A stretch of DNA of 38,339 nt from Bacteroidales bacterium (GCA_016287075.1 JAEEVC010000025.1:1-38339); one strand, 5' to 3'; positions 1-7,504 are shown, counted from the stretch's first letter. The notes: generated by a model not told the origin, from the sequence alone. A program made the numbers and translations.

Positions 1-447
1 GCCCATAGCCCCCATCGATGTGCCGCAGATATAGACTCGGCTCTCATCGATATCCTTCTCCTTCATGAAGTAATCAAGCAGTTCCTTGGCCTTTACATAA
101 TAGCCGGCAGTGCTTCCTCTGCTGTCCCATTCATGATCGGTCGGGCACTGCGGCACAAGGAAATACGCGGGAATCTTATTATCCTTGATGTATTTCTCAA
201 TATTGCCTGCGGACACCTGCGTCATCTGCTTTTTGTTGTCCGTTCCGCTGCCGCTGTTGCTATGCAGGTAGATAATGAGTGCAGGCTTCGAATCTGAGCC
301 TATGAGGTTTTCAATCACCTGATAGGGGATGTCGGGAACGACAACTGTCGGCTGCTCCTTCTGCGGATCATTCGAAGACCCATCCTGATGCGCCATTGTG
401 CTGCATCCGGTAAGAAAGCTGAGGAGAAGTGCGATGAGAATTATCAT
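1..447 (-). CDS. Partial alpha/beta-hydrolase (esterase-like) lipoprotein, C-terminus outside window
   Basis: The 149 visible codons begin with a short hydrophobic signal ending in the lipobox LTGC, so the product is probably a lipoprotein. After a Ser/Asn/Gln-rich linker the chain reads LIIYLHSNSGSG (oxyanion-side strand and loop) and ends with the nucleophile elbow GTSMG at the window edge. Together these indicate an alpha/beta hydrolase of the extracellular esterase or phospholipase/carboxylesterase type. The catalytic Asp and His lie beyond the window, so the substrate cannot be told. I chose the ATG at 445-447 over the in-frame ATG at 466-468 because a TATATTTG element (469-476) abuts the latter, which would put the transcript start at or beyond it. 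Codon use is more AT-rich than in the genes after about 3.4 kb. Confidence 0.8.
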   Translation of the reverse strand, partial: MIILIALLLSFLTGCSTMAHQDGSSNDPQKEQPTVVVPDIPYQVIENLIGSDSKPALIIYLHSNSGSGTDNKKQMTQVSAGNIEKYIKDNKIPAYFLVPQCPTDHEWDSRGSTAGYYVKAKELLDYFMKEKDIDESRVYICGTSMGAMG

Positions 448-468
448 ATGCTTGTAGATTGGGATCAT

Positions 469-476
469 GCAAATAT
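469..476 (-). promoter_or_regulatory. Bacteroidales -7 promoter element for the esterase gene
   Basis: On the minus strand the sequence reads TATATTTG, an exact match to the Bacteroides -7 consensus TAnnTTTG. It ends one base before the upstream candidate ATG (468), which favours the downstream start at 447. No clear -33 TTTG lies at the usual 19-21 bp. Confidence 0.5.
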
Positions 477-520
477 AAGTATTCGTGAATTCAATTTAGA
501 ATTGCAACACACTTCAAAAG

Positions 521-718
521 TCAAAGATAACCTTTTTTTCGGTCTTTCTCCAACGTTATCACTGAATACCTCTCCACCACCTTCCCTTCCCGGTATATGG
601 CAAAGCCTTTTCTGCCGGATTTGAGGATGATGCCACCAAAGTAACACCCGGGCTTCTTCCCGGCGATCTTGGCACGTCTTAGCGCCTCTTCAGAAGAATA
701 ACAGTAGTAAGTGACCAT
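521..718 (-). CDS. Small uncharacterised protein (65 aa)
   Basis: The frame encodes a 65-residue basic protein starting MVTYYCYSSEEALRRAK. It has a Gly/Lys-rich middle (IAGKKPGCYFGGIILKSGRK) and the tail VVERYSVITLEKDRKKGYL. There is no signal peptide or membrane segment. I recognise no family. I believe it is real because a perfect TATCTTTG promoter element (724-731) sits immediately upstream of this ATG. A longer frame to 760 would begin upstream of that promoter and is unlikely. The short spacing implies a very short or absent leader. It is transcribed towards the esterase gene but has its own promoter. Confidence 0.55.
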   Translation of the reverse strand: MVTYYCYSSEEALRRAKIAGKKPGCYFGGIILKSGRKGFAIYREGKVVERYSVITLEKDRKKGYL

Positions 719-723
719 GCCTG

Positions 724-731
724 CAAAGATA
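724..731 (-). promoter_or_regulatory. Bacteroidales -7 element, small protein gene
   Basis: The minus strand reads TATCTTTG, a perfect TAnnTTTG match five bases upstream of the ATG at 718. A -33 element is not obvious. Confidence 0.5.
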
Positions 732-766
732 GCAGGCGCTTGTGCCACATGAGGGGACAAGGGATG

Positions 767-790
767 AAAAACCCCGCATTGCTGCGGGGG
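767..790 (-). terminator. Rho-independent terminator after the first FISUMP lipoprotein
   Basis: On the minus strand a CCCCGCA/TGCGGGG stem (7 bp, 4-nt loop) is followed by TTTTT. It lies 16 bp past the stop codon at 806 and is oriented to end that gene's transcript before the small protein gene at 718. Confidence 0.8.
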
Positions 791-805
791 ATAAAGGAGG
801 TATTG

Positions 806-1897
806 TTATTCTGAGACGGGACGCACGGCTCGCCCGTGGTAACGGCTGCCGCTTGCTCTGATCAAAGGTGCCTCAGAAATGTCCATGTACCACGCGCAGT
901 GCGGGCTACCCGTTTTGAGGGAAGAAGACCAATAGTTGCCAAAGGACCCCGCACCCAAGAGTTCGTAATAGTAACGATGGCCAGTGGGAGGGAGGAAGAT
1001 ACTGTTTCCGTTGGGCGCAGTGACCAATCGGCCATATATGCCATCCTGCGTTATCTCAGTCCCAGTCCAGGTGCACTGTTCATGAAGCGCCGTCCATTCC
1101 GCCTCCGTAGGGATCCTCCATTTCCCTCCGAGTTTCACGTGTGCGACGTCATCGTCGGGCTCGAGGACGGTCTTATTGTCCACAGTACCGCGATAGGAGT
1201 CCGTGTTATACTTGGTCAGTGTGATGGACGATCCCTCGCACCATCTGTACGATCCCCAGTCATATCCAGTCTTACTATCTCTCCAATTGCTGCAAATCCT
1301 TTCCCGGGAATATCCCTCCGTATAATACGGCGCCGTCTCGCCCCAGGCATAATAATCACCATAGTCCTCGGGACTGGCGCAAAGGCCGGACTCGCACAAG
1401 TTGGATGTGGCCCAATAGAGTCTGTATGTGGTTCCGTCCTCCCGGGTCATTACAATCCCAAGGTCCACCGCCCCGTCAGGAATCGTTGACGCTTTGGTAG
1501 TGAATGACTTTACCGCACCAAACTTCATAGCCATACCAGTCTGGACGTATGACTTGTAGTAATAGGTAGTGTTTGACTCCAAACCGGTGGCATTGACGGT
1601 AAACTCATTATTGCCGTCCAAGCCGATGGCTACCACCTTCCTGGCGTCTTCAAAAGACTGCTTCTCGTCATACATGATCCCCACCTCGGCAGCCCCGGGT
1701 TCATATGGAAGAATGGCAGAGCCTGTAAGAGTGGCATAGCAATCCGTGACAACCGAAGCCTCACCGGTAATGGCCAGTTCCTCAGGATCATTCTGACTTC
1801 CGCCGTTTTCTCCGTCGTTCTTGCCCTCAGGAGTACAGGCTGCGCAAGCGAATAGCAGCGTAAAGGCAAACAGGGCTGAGATATTCTTTTTATTTAT
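806..1897 (-). CDS. FISUMP-domain lipoprotein, paralog A, without a normal start codon
   Basis: The product has a lipoprotein signal (LLFACAAC lipobox), a Glu/Asn/Gly-rich linker, a fibronectin-III-like domain (TYYYKSYVQTG ... GAVKSFTT) and a C-terminal FISUMP module. The module's hallmarks are YWATSNL, YYAWGE, KYNTDSYRGTVD, GGKWRIPTEAEW, SIFLPPTGHR, YWSSS and a terminal RAVRPV. It is probably surface-exposed; function is unknown. It is a tandem paralog of the gene at 1950-2978. Where that copy starts ATG AAA AAG, this one reads ATA AAT AAA AAG, and no ATG, GTG or TTG in frame falls between the promoter at 1934-1941 and the signal peptide. The start is set at the ATA (1895-1897) by alignment. 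It may use a rare start, be untranslated, or reflect a sequence error. Confidence 0.7.
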   Translation of the reverse strand: MNKKNISALFAFTLLFACAACTPEGKNDGENGGSQNDPEELAITGEASVVTDCYATLTGSAILPYEPGAAEVGIMYDEKQSFEDARKVVAIGLDGNNEFTVNATGLESNTTYYYKSYVQTGMAMKFGAVKSFTTKASTIPDGAVDLGIVMTREDGTTYRLYWATSNLCESGLCASPEDYGDYYAWGETAPYYTEGYSRERICSNWRDSKTGYDWGSYRWCEGSSITLTKYNTDSYRGTVDNKTVLEPDDDVAHVKLGGKWRIPTEAEWTALHEQCTWTGTEITQDGIYGRLVTAPNGNSIFLPPTGHRYYYELLGAGSFGNYWSSSLKTGSPHCAWYMDISEAPLIRASGSRYHGRAVRPVSE

Positions 1898-1933
1898 GGG
1901 CGATGCGTTGACAGGTGACGTCTTTGACGATTG

Positions 1934-1941
1934 CAAAGTTA
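1934..1941 (-). promoter_or_regulatory. -7 element of FISUMP paralog A (duplicated promoter)
   Basis: The minus strand reads TAACTTTG, followed by a leader almost identical to that of paralog B (GCAATCGTCAAAGACGTCAC). The element lies 8 bp beyond the stop codon of paralog B, so the promoter was copied with the gene. Confidence 0.6.
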
Positions 1942-1949
1942 GAAAAACA

Positions 1950-2978
1950 CTATTTCTCGAAAACGGGACGGATGCAGAACCCGTCGGAACGGAAGTAGGA
2001 GGCGTTGTCCACGCCGGCATAATGGAAACGCGTGAACCACGCGTAGTACGGGGAGTCCTTATCCAGGGAAGAAGACCAGTAGGCGCCGATGGAACCTGCA
2101 TCGTTGAGGTTGGCATCGCGCCGGAAGCCTGCGGCAGGGAGGAAGATACTTTTCCCATTGGAAGCAGTAACCAAGAAGCCGTTTACACCATTCTGCGTCG
2201 TCCACGCCCAGGTGCACTTTGCCCTAAGCTCCGTCCATTCCGGATCCGTGGGCATCCTCCATCTTCCACCAAGCTTTACGTGGGCGACGTCATCCTCCGC
2301 CTCAAGGACGGTCTTGTTGTCCACCGTTCCGAATATTTTTCTTGTATTATACTTTGAGTATGGACCGGAAGAAGTTTTGCCGAACTTGTATGACGACCAA
2401 CCGTAATTGGATTTGGGTTCCGTCTCTCCCCAGGCGTAATATTCGCCGTAATCCTCCGGATGGGCACAGAGGCTGCCCGTGGAAAGGTTGGATTGGGCCC
2501 AGTACAGTTCGTAAGTGGTCCCGTCCTCGCGGGTCATTGCAATCCCAAGGTCTACCACCGTGTCGGGAATCTTCAACTCTTTGGTAGTGAAAGACTTCAC
2601 CGCACCGTACTTTTCAACTGTACCCTCCTGGAAATAGGCCTTGAAATAATAGGTGGTGCTCGGCTCCAGGTCGGTTGCGGTCACCGTGAACTTGTTATTC
2701 CCATCCAGTCCGGCTGCCGCGATCTTCTTTGCGCCATCGAATGACTGGCTCTTGTCATACATGATCCCCACCTCGGCATCCCTGGGTTCAAATGCGAAAT
2801 TGATAAAACCTGTAAGGGTGGCGGAGAAATACGTGACATCCGAGGCCTCGCCGGTCGTGGCCAGTTTCTCGGGATCATTCTGACCTTCGCCGTTTTCTCC
2901 GTTGTTATCTTCAGGAGTACAGGCTACGAAAGCAAACAGCAGCGCAAAGGCAAACAGGGCTGAGATAATCTTTTTCAT
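1950..2978 (-). CDS. FISUMP-domain lipoprotein, paralog B
   Basis: This 342-aa lipoprotein begins MKKIISALFAFALLFAF and has its lipobox Cys about 20 residues in (VAC). An acidic linker follows, then a fibronectin-III-like domain (TYYFKAYFQEG ... GAVKSFTT), then a FISUMP module: YWAQSNL, YYAWGE, GTVDNKTVLEAEDD, GGRWRMPTDPEW, CTWAWTTQNGV, SIFLPAAGFR, CIRPVF. It is probably anchored on the cell surface, and the family has no established activity. The ATG at 2976-2978 is preferred because it starts the signal peptide and follows the TAACTTTG promoter at 3015-3022; upstream in-frame codons lie before the transcript start. Its stop is 52 bp from the start of paralog A. Confidence 0.88.
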   Translation of the reverse strand: MKKIISALFAFALLFAFVACTPEDNNGENGEGQNDPEKLATTGEASDVTYFSATLTGFINFAFEPRDAEVGIMYDKSQSFDGAKKIAAAGLDGNNKFTVTATDLEPSTTYYFKAYFQEGTVEKYGAVKSFTTKELKIPDTVVDLGIAMTREDGTTYELYWAQSNLSTGSLCAHPEDYGEYYAWGETEPKSNYGWSSYKFGKTSSGPYSKYNTRKIFGTVDNKTVLEAEDDVAHVKLGGRWRMPTDPEWTELRAKCTWAWTTQNGVNGFLVTASNGKSIFLPAAGFRRDANLNDAGSIGAYWSSSLDKDSPYYAWFTRFHYAGVDNASYFRSDGFCIRPVFEK

Positions 2979-3014
2979 TTTATGGGCGTTAACAGGTGAC
3001 GTCTTTGACGATTG

Positions 3015-3022
3015 CAAAGTTA
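3015..3022 (-). promoter_or_regulatory. -7 element of FISUMP paralog B
   Basis: TAACTTTG on the minus strand matches TAnnTTTG, 36 bp upstream of the ATG at 2978. It is offset by exactly 1081 bp from the copy at 1934-1941, which gives the duplication period. Confidence 0.6.
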
Positions 3023-3065
3023 GAAAAAGAATCCCGAAAGACAAGGATGTCTCCATCGCTCCAAG

Positions 3066-3153
3066 TGACGGAGACGTCCCACGAAACGACCGGCCTCCGT
3101 CAAAAACGGCCTATTTTGACGGAGACGTCCCATTTTTCTGCAGGCCTCCGTCA
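3066..3153. repeat. Pair of 37-bp REP-like hairpin units
   Basis: Two units, 3066-3102 and 3117-3153, share identical ends: 16 bp TGACGGAGACGTCCCA on the left and 9 bp CCTCCGTCA on the right. Their central 12 bp differ completely. TGACGGAG and CTCCGTCA are inverted, so each unit can form a hairpin. A 14-bp spacer separates them. The pair sits between the promoter of FISUMP paralog B and the gene at 3496. Confidence 0.8.
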
Positions 3154-3462
3154 CTTCGTCCGCGGAAACCATCGCCCTCTCCCGTGAAAGGGAAATACCC
3201 GCTGTTATTTCGCGCTCAGAGCACAAAAAACGGCCCGAAGATCAGCAATTTGCGCAGCGAGAGGGATATTTACGCCAATATTTGCCGTTCGCGGCACATC
3301 GCACTTCGACGTTGTAAAACAGTAGGCAGATATAGCACAGCAAAGAATATGTAAGAAATTCATTATCAATCACTTGTCCGCCACGCGTGCGAAGAGACGA
3401 AGAGGCGGACAGGCGAAGACGAATTCCCGCAGAAAAAGATACGGACACAAGATAAAAATTGC
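3154..3462. other. Intergenic region with one stem-loop
   Basis: I see no convincing gene here; the open frames lack signals and family features. One inverted repeat, TGTCCGCC (3375-3382) with GGCGGACA (3404-3411) and a 21-nt loop, lies about 85 bp before the membrane protein gene. The stretch is AT-rich compared with the following DNA. Confidence 0.4.
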
Positions 3463-3470
3463 TACTTTTG
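3463..3470 (+). promoter_or_regulatory. -7 element for the YbhN-like gene
   Basis: TACTTTTG matches TAnnTTTG and lies 25 bp upstream of the ATG at 3496. No good -33 element is seen. Confidence 0.45.
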
Positions 3471-3495
3471 CCGGCGCAAACATGATTAAAGACAA

Positions 3496-4470
3496 ATGGC
3501 AAAAGCCAAAGAGGTTCTCAAATACAGCCTGTCGCTGGCCCTGGCGGTCCTGCTGGTCTGGTTCGCGTTCCGAAGCGTGGACTGGACGGCATTCCTCGCC
3601 GGACTGAAGCAAACCCGCTGGGGATATCTGTTCCCGTTTTTCGCCGCGTCGGTCGGCGCCCTGGTCCTGCGCGCCTTCCGATGGCAGGCGCTCCTGAAGT
3701 CCGCCGGGCACCGCTGCGGCTGGCTGACCGTCTGGGATGCCAACAATGTGGGCAATCTGGCCAATGTGGCCATTCCCGGTTCCGGAGAGATTCTCCGCTG
3801 CGGCTATGTGGCGGGCCGGAACGGGTTCGCCGATGTCCTGGGCACAGCGGTAATGGAACGGGCCTGGGATGTCGTGGCCGTATTCCTGCTGATTGTCCTG
3901 GCGCTGGTGCTGGACCGGGGCAAGTTCGGTCCCTTCTTTGCCGAACAGGTCTGGAAGCCCTTGTCCTCGGGCATCGATTTCCCGCTCTGGTGGCTGCTCG
4001 CGCTGCTCGTCCTGCTCATCGCCGCGGGGCTGTGGGCCGTGTTCCGTTTCCGCCTGCGCAGCCGCCTGTGCGCACGGATCGCCAATGCGCTGATTTCCAT
4101 CGGGAAGGGATTCGCCAGCTTCCGCGGATTGGAGCGGAAAGGGCTCTTCCTGCTTTATACGGCCGGTATCTGGACCATGTATCTGCTGATGTGTTTCAGC
4201 ATGCAGAAGGCGGTGCCGGATCTCACCGGCCTGGGCCTGGAAGACGCCCTGTTCTTTACGGCCGTCGGCAACATCGCCTCCGTCATTCCGGTACCTGGCG
4301 GCATCGGCGCGTATCACTACCTGGTCGCGCTGTCCGTATCGTCCATCTATGGAAGGAGCTGGGAGACCGGCATCCTGTTCGCAACCCTGCAGCACGAACT
4401 GCATGCCGTGCTGATCCTGTTCCTGGGCGTGCTTTCCTATGTCCGGCTGACCCTGCGGACCCGCAAGTAA
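3496..4470 (+). CDS. YbhN/UPF0104-type membrane protein (LPG synthase TM-region / flippase-like)
   Basis: The 324-aa product has about eight hydrophobic segments and no soluble domain. Features of the lysylphosphatidylglycerol-synthase transmembrane family are visible: an early FRWQALLKSAG, the segment NVGNLANVAIPGSGEILRCGY, VMERAWDV, and near the C-terminus NIASVIPVPGGIGAYHY followed by LQHELHAVL. The family includes the flippase part of MprF and many stand-alone proteins, so a role in envelope lipid handling in the inner membrane is plausible but inferred. The MprF synthase domain is absent. The gene stands alone on the plus strand and converges with the lipoprotein gene ending at 4510. Confidence 0.85.
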   Translation: MAKAKEVLKYSLSLALAVLLVWFAFRSVDWTAFLAGLKQTRWGYLFPFFAASVGALVLRAFRWQALLKSAGHRCGWLTVWDANNVGNLANVAIPGSGEILRCGYVAGRNGFADVLGTAVMERAWDVVAVFLLIVLALVLDRGKFGPFFAEQVWKPLSSGIDFPLWWLLALLVLLIAAGLWAVFRFRLRSRLCARIANALISIGKGFASFRGLERKGLFLLYTAGIWTMYLLMCFSMQKAVPDLTGLGLEDALFFTAVGNIASVIPVPGGIGAYHYLVALSVSSIYGRSWETGILFATLQHELHAVLILFLGVLSYVRLTLRTRK

Positions 4471-4509
4471 AGGGGCGGCCGCGCTCCAGGGCGGGCGGCG
4501 GCGCGCGAT

Positions 4510-5007
4510 TTACCGCACAAAGGTGTTGATGTAGCCGGTGCGCTGGAAGGGGCCGGAGTAAGTGACCTTGTAGCTGCGGCCGTTCGCGGTGGTCCCGGTG
4601 ACGGAAACCGAGTTGTTGCCGATGACCACCGTCCCTTCTTCAACGGGGCCGAGGGACGGCGAGCCACAATTGTCATAGAGAATGGCCTCGCCCTTGCCGA
4701 AGGTGTGGGCCAGAAAACCCTTCAGTGAATAGGTCCCCTGCGGCGAGGAGGATGCGGACAGGAACTCGATTGTGACATACCGGGTGATTTTCATGCCGTT
4801 GGGATCATCCGGGATCTGGACCAGGTTCTCCTTGTCCTCCGTAAGATAGAAGGTGAAGTGCACCCCGTTATCCGTTTCCTGGAAATAATAGGCCGCACAG
4901 GCCATGGTGCGTTCAATGGGGCGGTCGCCATTGCCGCTGCCGGCGTTCGTCCCGGAGCAGCCGGCCATGACCGCGAGAATGGGCAACAGATAAAATAGTC
5001 TTTTCAT
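4510..5007 (-). CDS. Small lipoprotein of unknown function
   Basis: This 165-aa protein starts MKRLFYLLPILAVMAGCSG with a clear lipobox (VMAGC). The mature part looks all-beta: alternating short strands such as GVHFTFYLTEDKENLV, RYVTIEFLSAS, GTVVIGNNSVSVTG and SYKVTYSGPF. I recognise no family. It lies 18 bp downstream of the nuclease-like lipoprotein gene (stop at 5026) and is probably co-transcribed with it. It could be a partner of that protein, but nothing in the sequence shows this. Confidence 0.75.
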   Translation of the reverse strand: MKRLFYLLPILAVMAGCSGTNAGSGNGDRPIERTMACAAYYFQETDNGVHFTFYLTEDKENLVQIPDDPNGMKITRYVTIEFLSASSSPQGTYSLKGFLAHTFGKGEAILYDNCGSPSLGPVEEGTVVIGNNSVSVTGTTANGRSYKVTYSGPFQRTGYINTFVR

Positions 5008-5025
5008 GGGCCGTATCGTTTATTC

Positions 5026-5913
5026 TTATTCCCACCACCAGGAATTATCCTTGGGGTTTTCTGTTTTGACGGCAGCCGCCTTCTCTTTGCCGAGGACCTC
5101 GTCAAGATTGACAAAGAGTTGATAGCCAAGCTTATCCTCGAGACTCTTTACAGACATGCTCAGATCCTTGCAGTTCCTGATGATCGTTGTCCGTTCGTGG
5201 TCGACAAGAAAAGCGATGGCACAATAACCGTCCGTTCCGACAGCGGTGTCCCGGCTGTAACGGAGAACGGCCTTGAAGAAGGCCGTGGGCACGGTCACTT
5301 TTTGGTTGGAGCGGTCGAAGACATAGTACCGGGCCCCCTGTGTGATGCAACCGGAGACGACATAGCAGGTATCGGAAGCGTTTGCCCAGGAGCGTATCCT
5401 TCTGTCCAAATTATCCCGGATACTTCCATTTAAAACGTCTTCTATCGGAACGATATTCGTACTGTAAAAAGTCGTTTCGTTCATTTCATAATCGCCACGG
5501 TCATCATAGGGAAGCAGTTGTCCCCTGGCATACCATCCATTGTTGCCATCCTTGTAGCCGCCGCTCACATTCTGTTGCCTTGAGGCCGGGAGGAAAGGGT
5601 CGTAGCCCCAGACTCCGGAACTGGAAGCTCCTGCGGAGATGGATCTATAAAGCAGATAGGCCACCCAGGCGGATAACCGGTTGTCATAATCCCAGTAGAA
5701 CGACCAGTTGCGGACAGGCTTTCCGTTCAGAGAGCCATTACGGCTGAAGAAATCCAATCCGTCATCCTCTGAAGTCTCCGGAAGTTCAAGCCAGTGAGGA
5801 ACCCGCGTGGCGGGAGAACTCCCCAGGGATATATCGGGTGTCGGTTCGGCCTGCTGGTCACAGGCGGCCAGGACAAAGACAAAGGCGGAAACAAAGGATA
5901 ACAGCTTTTTCAT
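5026..5913 (-). CDS. DNA/RNA non-specific endonuclease-family lipoprotein with degenerate active site
   Basis: The 295-aa product has a signal with the lipobox LAAC and is probably envelope-anchored. The body follows the Bacteroidales NUC1 pattern: RNWSFYWDYDNRLSAWVAY, GWYARG, TFYSTNIVP, LNGSIRDNLDRRIRSW, CYVVSGC, VTVPTAFFKAVLRY. In active members the core is (D/A)RGH, whose His is the general base. Here residues 129-132 read ARGQ, so His is replaced by Gln. The Asn of the metal site appears kept (N162). I infer a catalytically weak or dead enzyme, perhaps a binding protein. A run of nine C stands three bases before the ATG. It follows purU by 63 bp and precedes a small lipoprotein gene. Confidence 0.8.
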   Translation of the reverse strand: MKKLLSFVSAFVFVLAACDQQAEPTPDISLGSSPATRVPHWLELPETSEDDGLDFFSRNGSLNGKPVRNWSFYWDYDNRLSAWVAYLLYRSISAGASSSGVWGYDPFLPASRQQNVSGGYKDGNNGWYARGQLLPYDDRGDYEMNETTFYSTNIVPIEDVLNGSIRDNLDRRIRSWANASDTCYVVSGCITQGARYYVFDRSNQKVTVPTAFFKAVLRYSRDTAVGTDGYCAIAFLVDHERTTIIRNCKDLSMSVKSLEDKLGYQLFVNLDEVLGKEKAAAVKTENPKDNSWWWE

Positions 5914-5916
5914 ACC

Positions 5917-5925
5917 GGGGGGGGG
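5917..5925. repeat. G9/C9 homopolymer tract next to a start codon
   Basis: Nine consecutive G on the plus strand (C9 in the transcript) end three bases before the ATG of the nuclease-like gene, where the ribosome would bind. Such tracts slip readily and could vary translation between cells, but they can also be assembly artefacts. Confidence 0.7.
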
Positions 5926-5976
5926 CTTTTTGAAGGGATTATCGGGCGTATTCTTTTTCTATACTGAAAGACGGCA

Positions 5977-6843
5977 TCATCCGAAGATGACCGTGCGGTT
6001 CTTGTAGGTGAGGATCTTCCGTTCGATGTGCCGGGTGACGGCGCGGCTGAGGACGATCTTTTCCAGGTCACGGCCCTTGAGCATCAGGCTCTCCGGGGTG
6101 TCCTTGTGGCTGATGCGCACCACGTCCTGCTCGATGATGGGGCCAGCGTCCAGTTCCCGGGTCACGTAATGGCTGGTGGCGCCGATGATCTTGACGCCGC
6201 GCTCATAGGCCTGGTGATAGGGGCGGGCGCCCACGAAGGCCGGCAGGAAAGAGTGATGGATGTTGATGATATGGTGCGGATAGCGGGCGATCATCTCATC
6301 GCTGATGATCTGCATATAGCGGGCAAGCACGATGAACGAGATGCGCTCACGCTCCAGCAGGGCCATTTCCTCGCGCTCCACCTCCTCCCGGTTGGATTTG
6401 TCCGGCGCGATGTGCCAGACATAGAACGGGATGCCGAACTGCTCCGCCACCTCCCGGAGGTCCTCGTGGTTGCTCACGATGCAAGGGATGTCCACCTCCC
6501 ATTCTCCGGCATAGTACCGGGCCAGCAGGTCGTAGAGGCAGTGGCTCATCTTGCTCACGAAAATGGCCATCCGCGGCTTCTCATCCCCGAAATACACGCT
6601 CGAATACATCGCGTACCGCTCGGCGAAGGCCGCATCCACCTCCGCCTTGATGCGCTCCCGCGGGATGGAGAAGCCGTCCAATTCCCACTCGATCCGCATG
6701 AAAAGGCGCTTCTCGATGGTGTCCACATACTGGTCGAGATAGACGATGTTTCCGCCGTTCCGGGTGATGAACCCCGTCACGTCCGTGATAATGCCCTGGC
6801 GGTCAGGGCAGTGCAGCAGGATGATGGCTTTGCCTGTTGACAT
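5977..6843 (-). CDS. purU: Formyltetrahydrofolate deformylase
   Basis: PurU hydrolyses 10-formyl-THF to THF and formate, balancing one-carbon pools and supplying formate to PurT. The 288-aa length is close to the 280 of E. coli. An N-terminal ACT-like regulatory domain (about 1-85; HCPDRQGIITDVTGFI) precedes a formyl-transferase fold. Its catalytic landmarks are all present: NIHHSFLPAF with the Asn and His pair, GATSHYVTRELDAGPI with the Asp, and DLEKIVLSRAV. The enzyme is cytosolic. It lies between two genes for exported proteins, 35 bp after one and 63 bp before the other, so an operon is possible though functionally odd. Confidence 0.95.
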   Translation of the reverse strand: MSTGKAIILLHCPDRQGIITDVTGFITRNGGNIVYLDQYVDTIEKRLFMRIEWELDGFSIPRERIKAEVDAAFAERYAMYSSVYFGDEKPRMAIFVSKMSHCLYDLLARYYAGEWEVDIPCIVSNHEDLREVAEQFGIPFYVWHIAPDKSNREEVEREEMALLERERISFIVLARYMQIISDEMIARYPHHIINIHHSFLPAFVGARPYHQAYERGVKIIGATSHYVTRELDAGPIIEQDVVRISHKDTPESLMLKGRDLEKIVLSRAVTRHIERKILTYKNRTVIFG

Positions 6844-6878
6844 GGTGCAATGACTGTGTTTCAGTGAATCATTCCGGA

Positions 6879-7472
6879 TCAGAACTGCAGCGCGAGGCCG
6901 ACGCCGGAGGCAGTGGGACCGAAATAGAGCCGGGCGCTTTCCCGGTTGGTCTCGTTATAGGTATCCGTAATACGGCGCATGCGGGTCCCGCCCACGGAAA
7001 GGAGCGTGACACCGGTCACCGTGGCGGCAAGCCCCGTGAACGTGGCGACCAGCCCGCCCGTAATATAGGGTGACCCGGCATTGGCCCCCTGCTGGGCTCC
7101 CTGCTGGGCACCCTGCTGGGCCGCTTCTTCCCCGCCGATGGATCCCCCGATGGCGCCGGCAGCGGCGCCGATTGCAGCGCCGAACGCAGAGGCGACAGCC
7201 CCTATAAAAGTCGTAGCCAGCCCGGCGACACTGACCACGCTGCCGCCGATCGTGAGCCCCAGACCGGTATTGCGCAATTTGGCGGCCCGGGTCCACGGTT
7301 CATTGTAATCCACGCCGCCGATATCCGAAAGGAGGGCAACCTGCTGCTCCGGCGTGAGCCGCTCGCCATCCAGTTTGATGTGTGTCCCGGAACGCTTGGC
7401 GACGCCGGCATATTGTCCCCACAGGGCGACGGAGACCAGAAGAAGGAAGCATGTCAAAAACAAACGTTTCAT
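6879..7472 (-). CDS. Secreted or membrane-associated glycine-zipper protein, unknown function
   Basis: The 197-aa product has an N-terminal signal peptide (MKRLFLTCFLLLVSVALWGQ) without a clear lipobox. The middle holds Gly/Ala-rich hydrophobic stretches (TIGGSVVSVAGLATTFIGAV, AAIGAAAGAIGGSIGG) like glycine zippers, broken by a tract AAQQGAQQGAQQGAN encoded by near-identical 15-bp repeats at about 7083-7127. A second hydrophobic segment follows. The C-terminus ARLYFGPTASGVGLALQF ends in F, as in outer-membrane-inserted proteins, though this is weak evidence. No family was recognised. A TATCTTTG promoter lies 25 bp upstream, and purU follows after 35 bp. Confidence 0.75.
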   Translation of the reverse strand: MKRLFLTCFLLLVSVALWGQYAGVAKRSGTHIKLDGERLTPEQQVALLSDIGGVDYNEPWTRAAKLRNTGLGLTIGGSVVSVAGLATTFIGAVASAFGAAIGAAAGAIGGSIGGEEAAQQGAQQGAQQGANAGSPYITGGLVATFTGLAATVTGVTLLSVGGTRMRRITDTYNETNRESARLYFGPTASGVGLALQF

Positions 7473-7496
7473 TTCCCGTGTATTTCAATGATACCG

Positions 7497-7504
7497 CAAA
7501 GATA
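7497..7504 (-). promoter_or_regulatory. -7 element for the glycine-zipper/purU unit
   Basis: The minus strand reads TATCTTTG, a perfect match to TAnnTTTG, 24 bp upstream of the ATG at 7472. A TTG lies 22 bp further upstream (7527-7529), slightly beyond the usual spacing. Confidence 0.55.

Noticed and set aside
3020..3226. Minus-strand 68-codon frame across the REP-like units
   Set aside because: Its sequence is a translation of the two hairpin units; no promoter or other coding sign was found.
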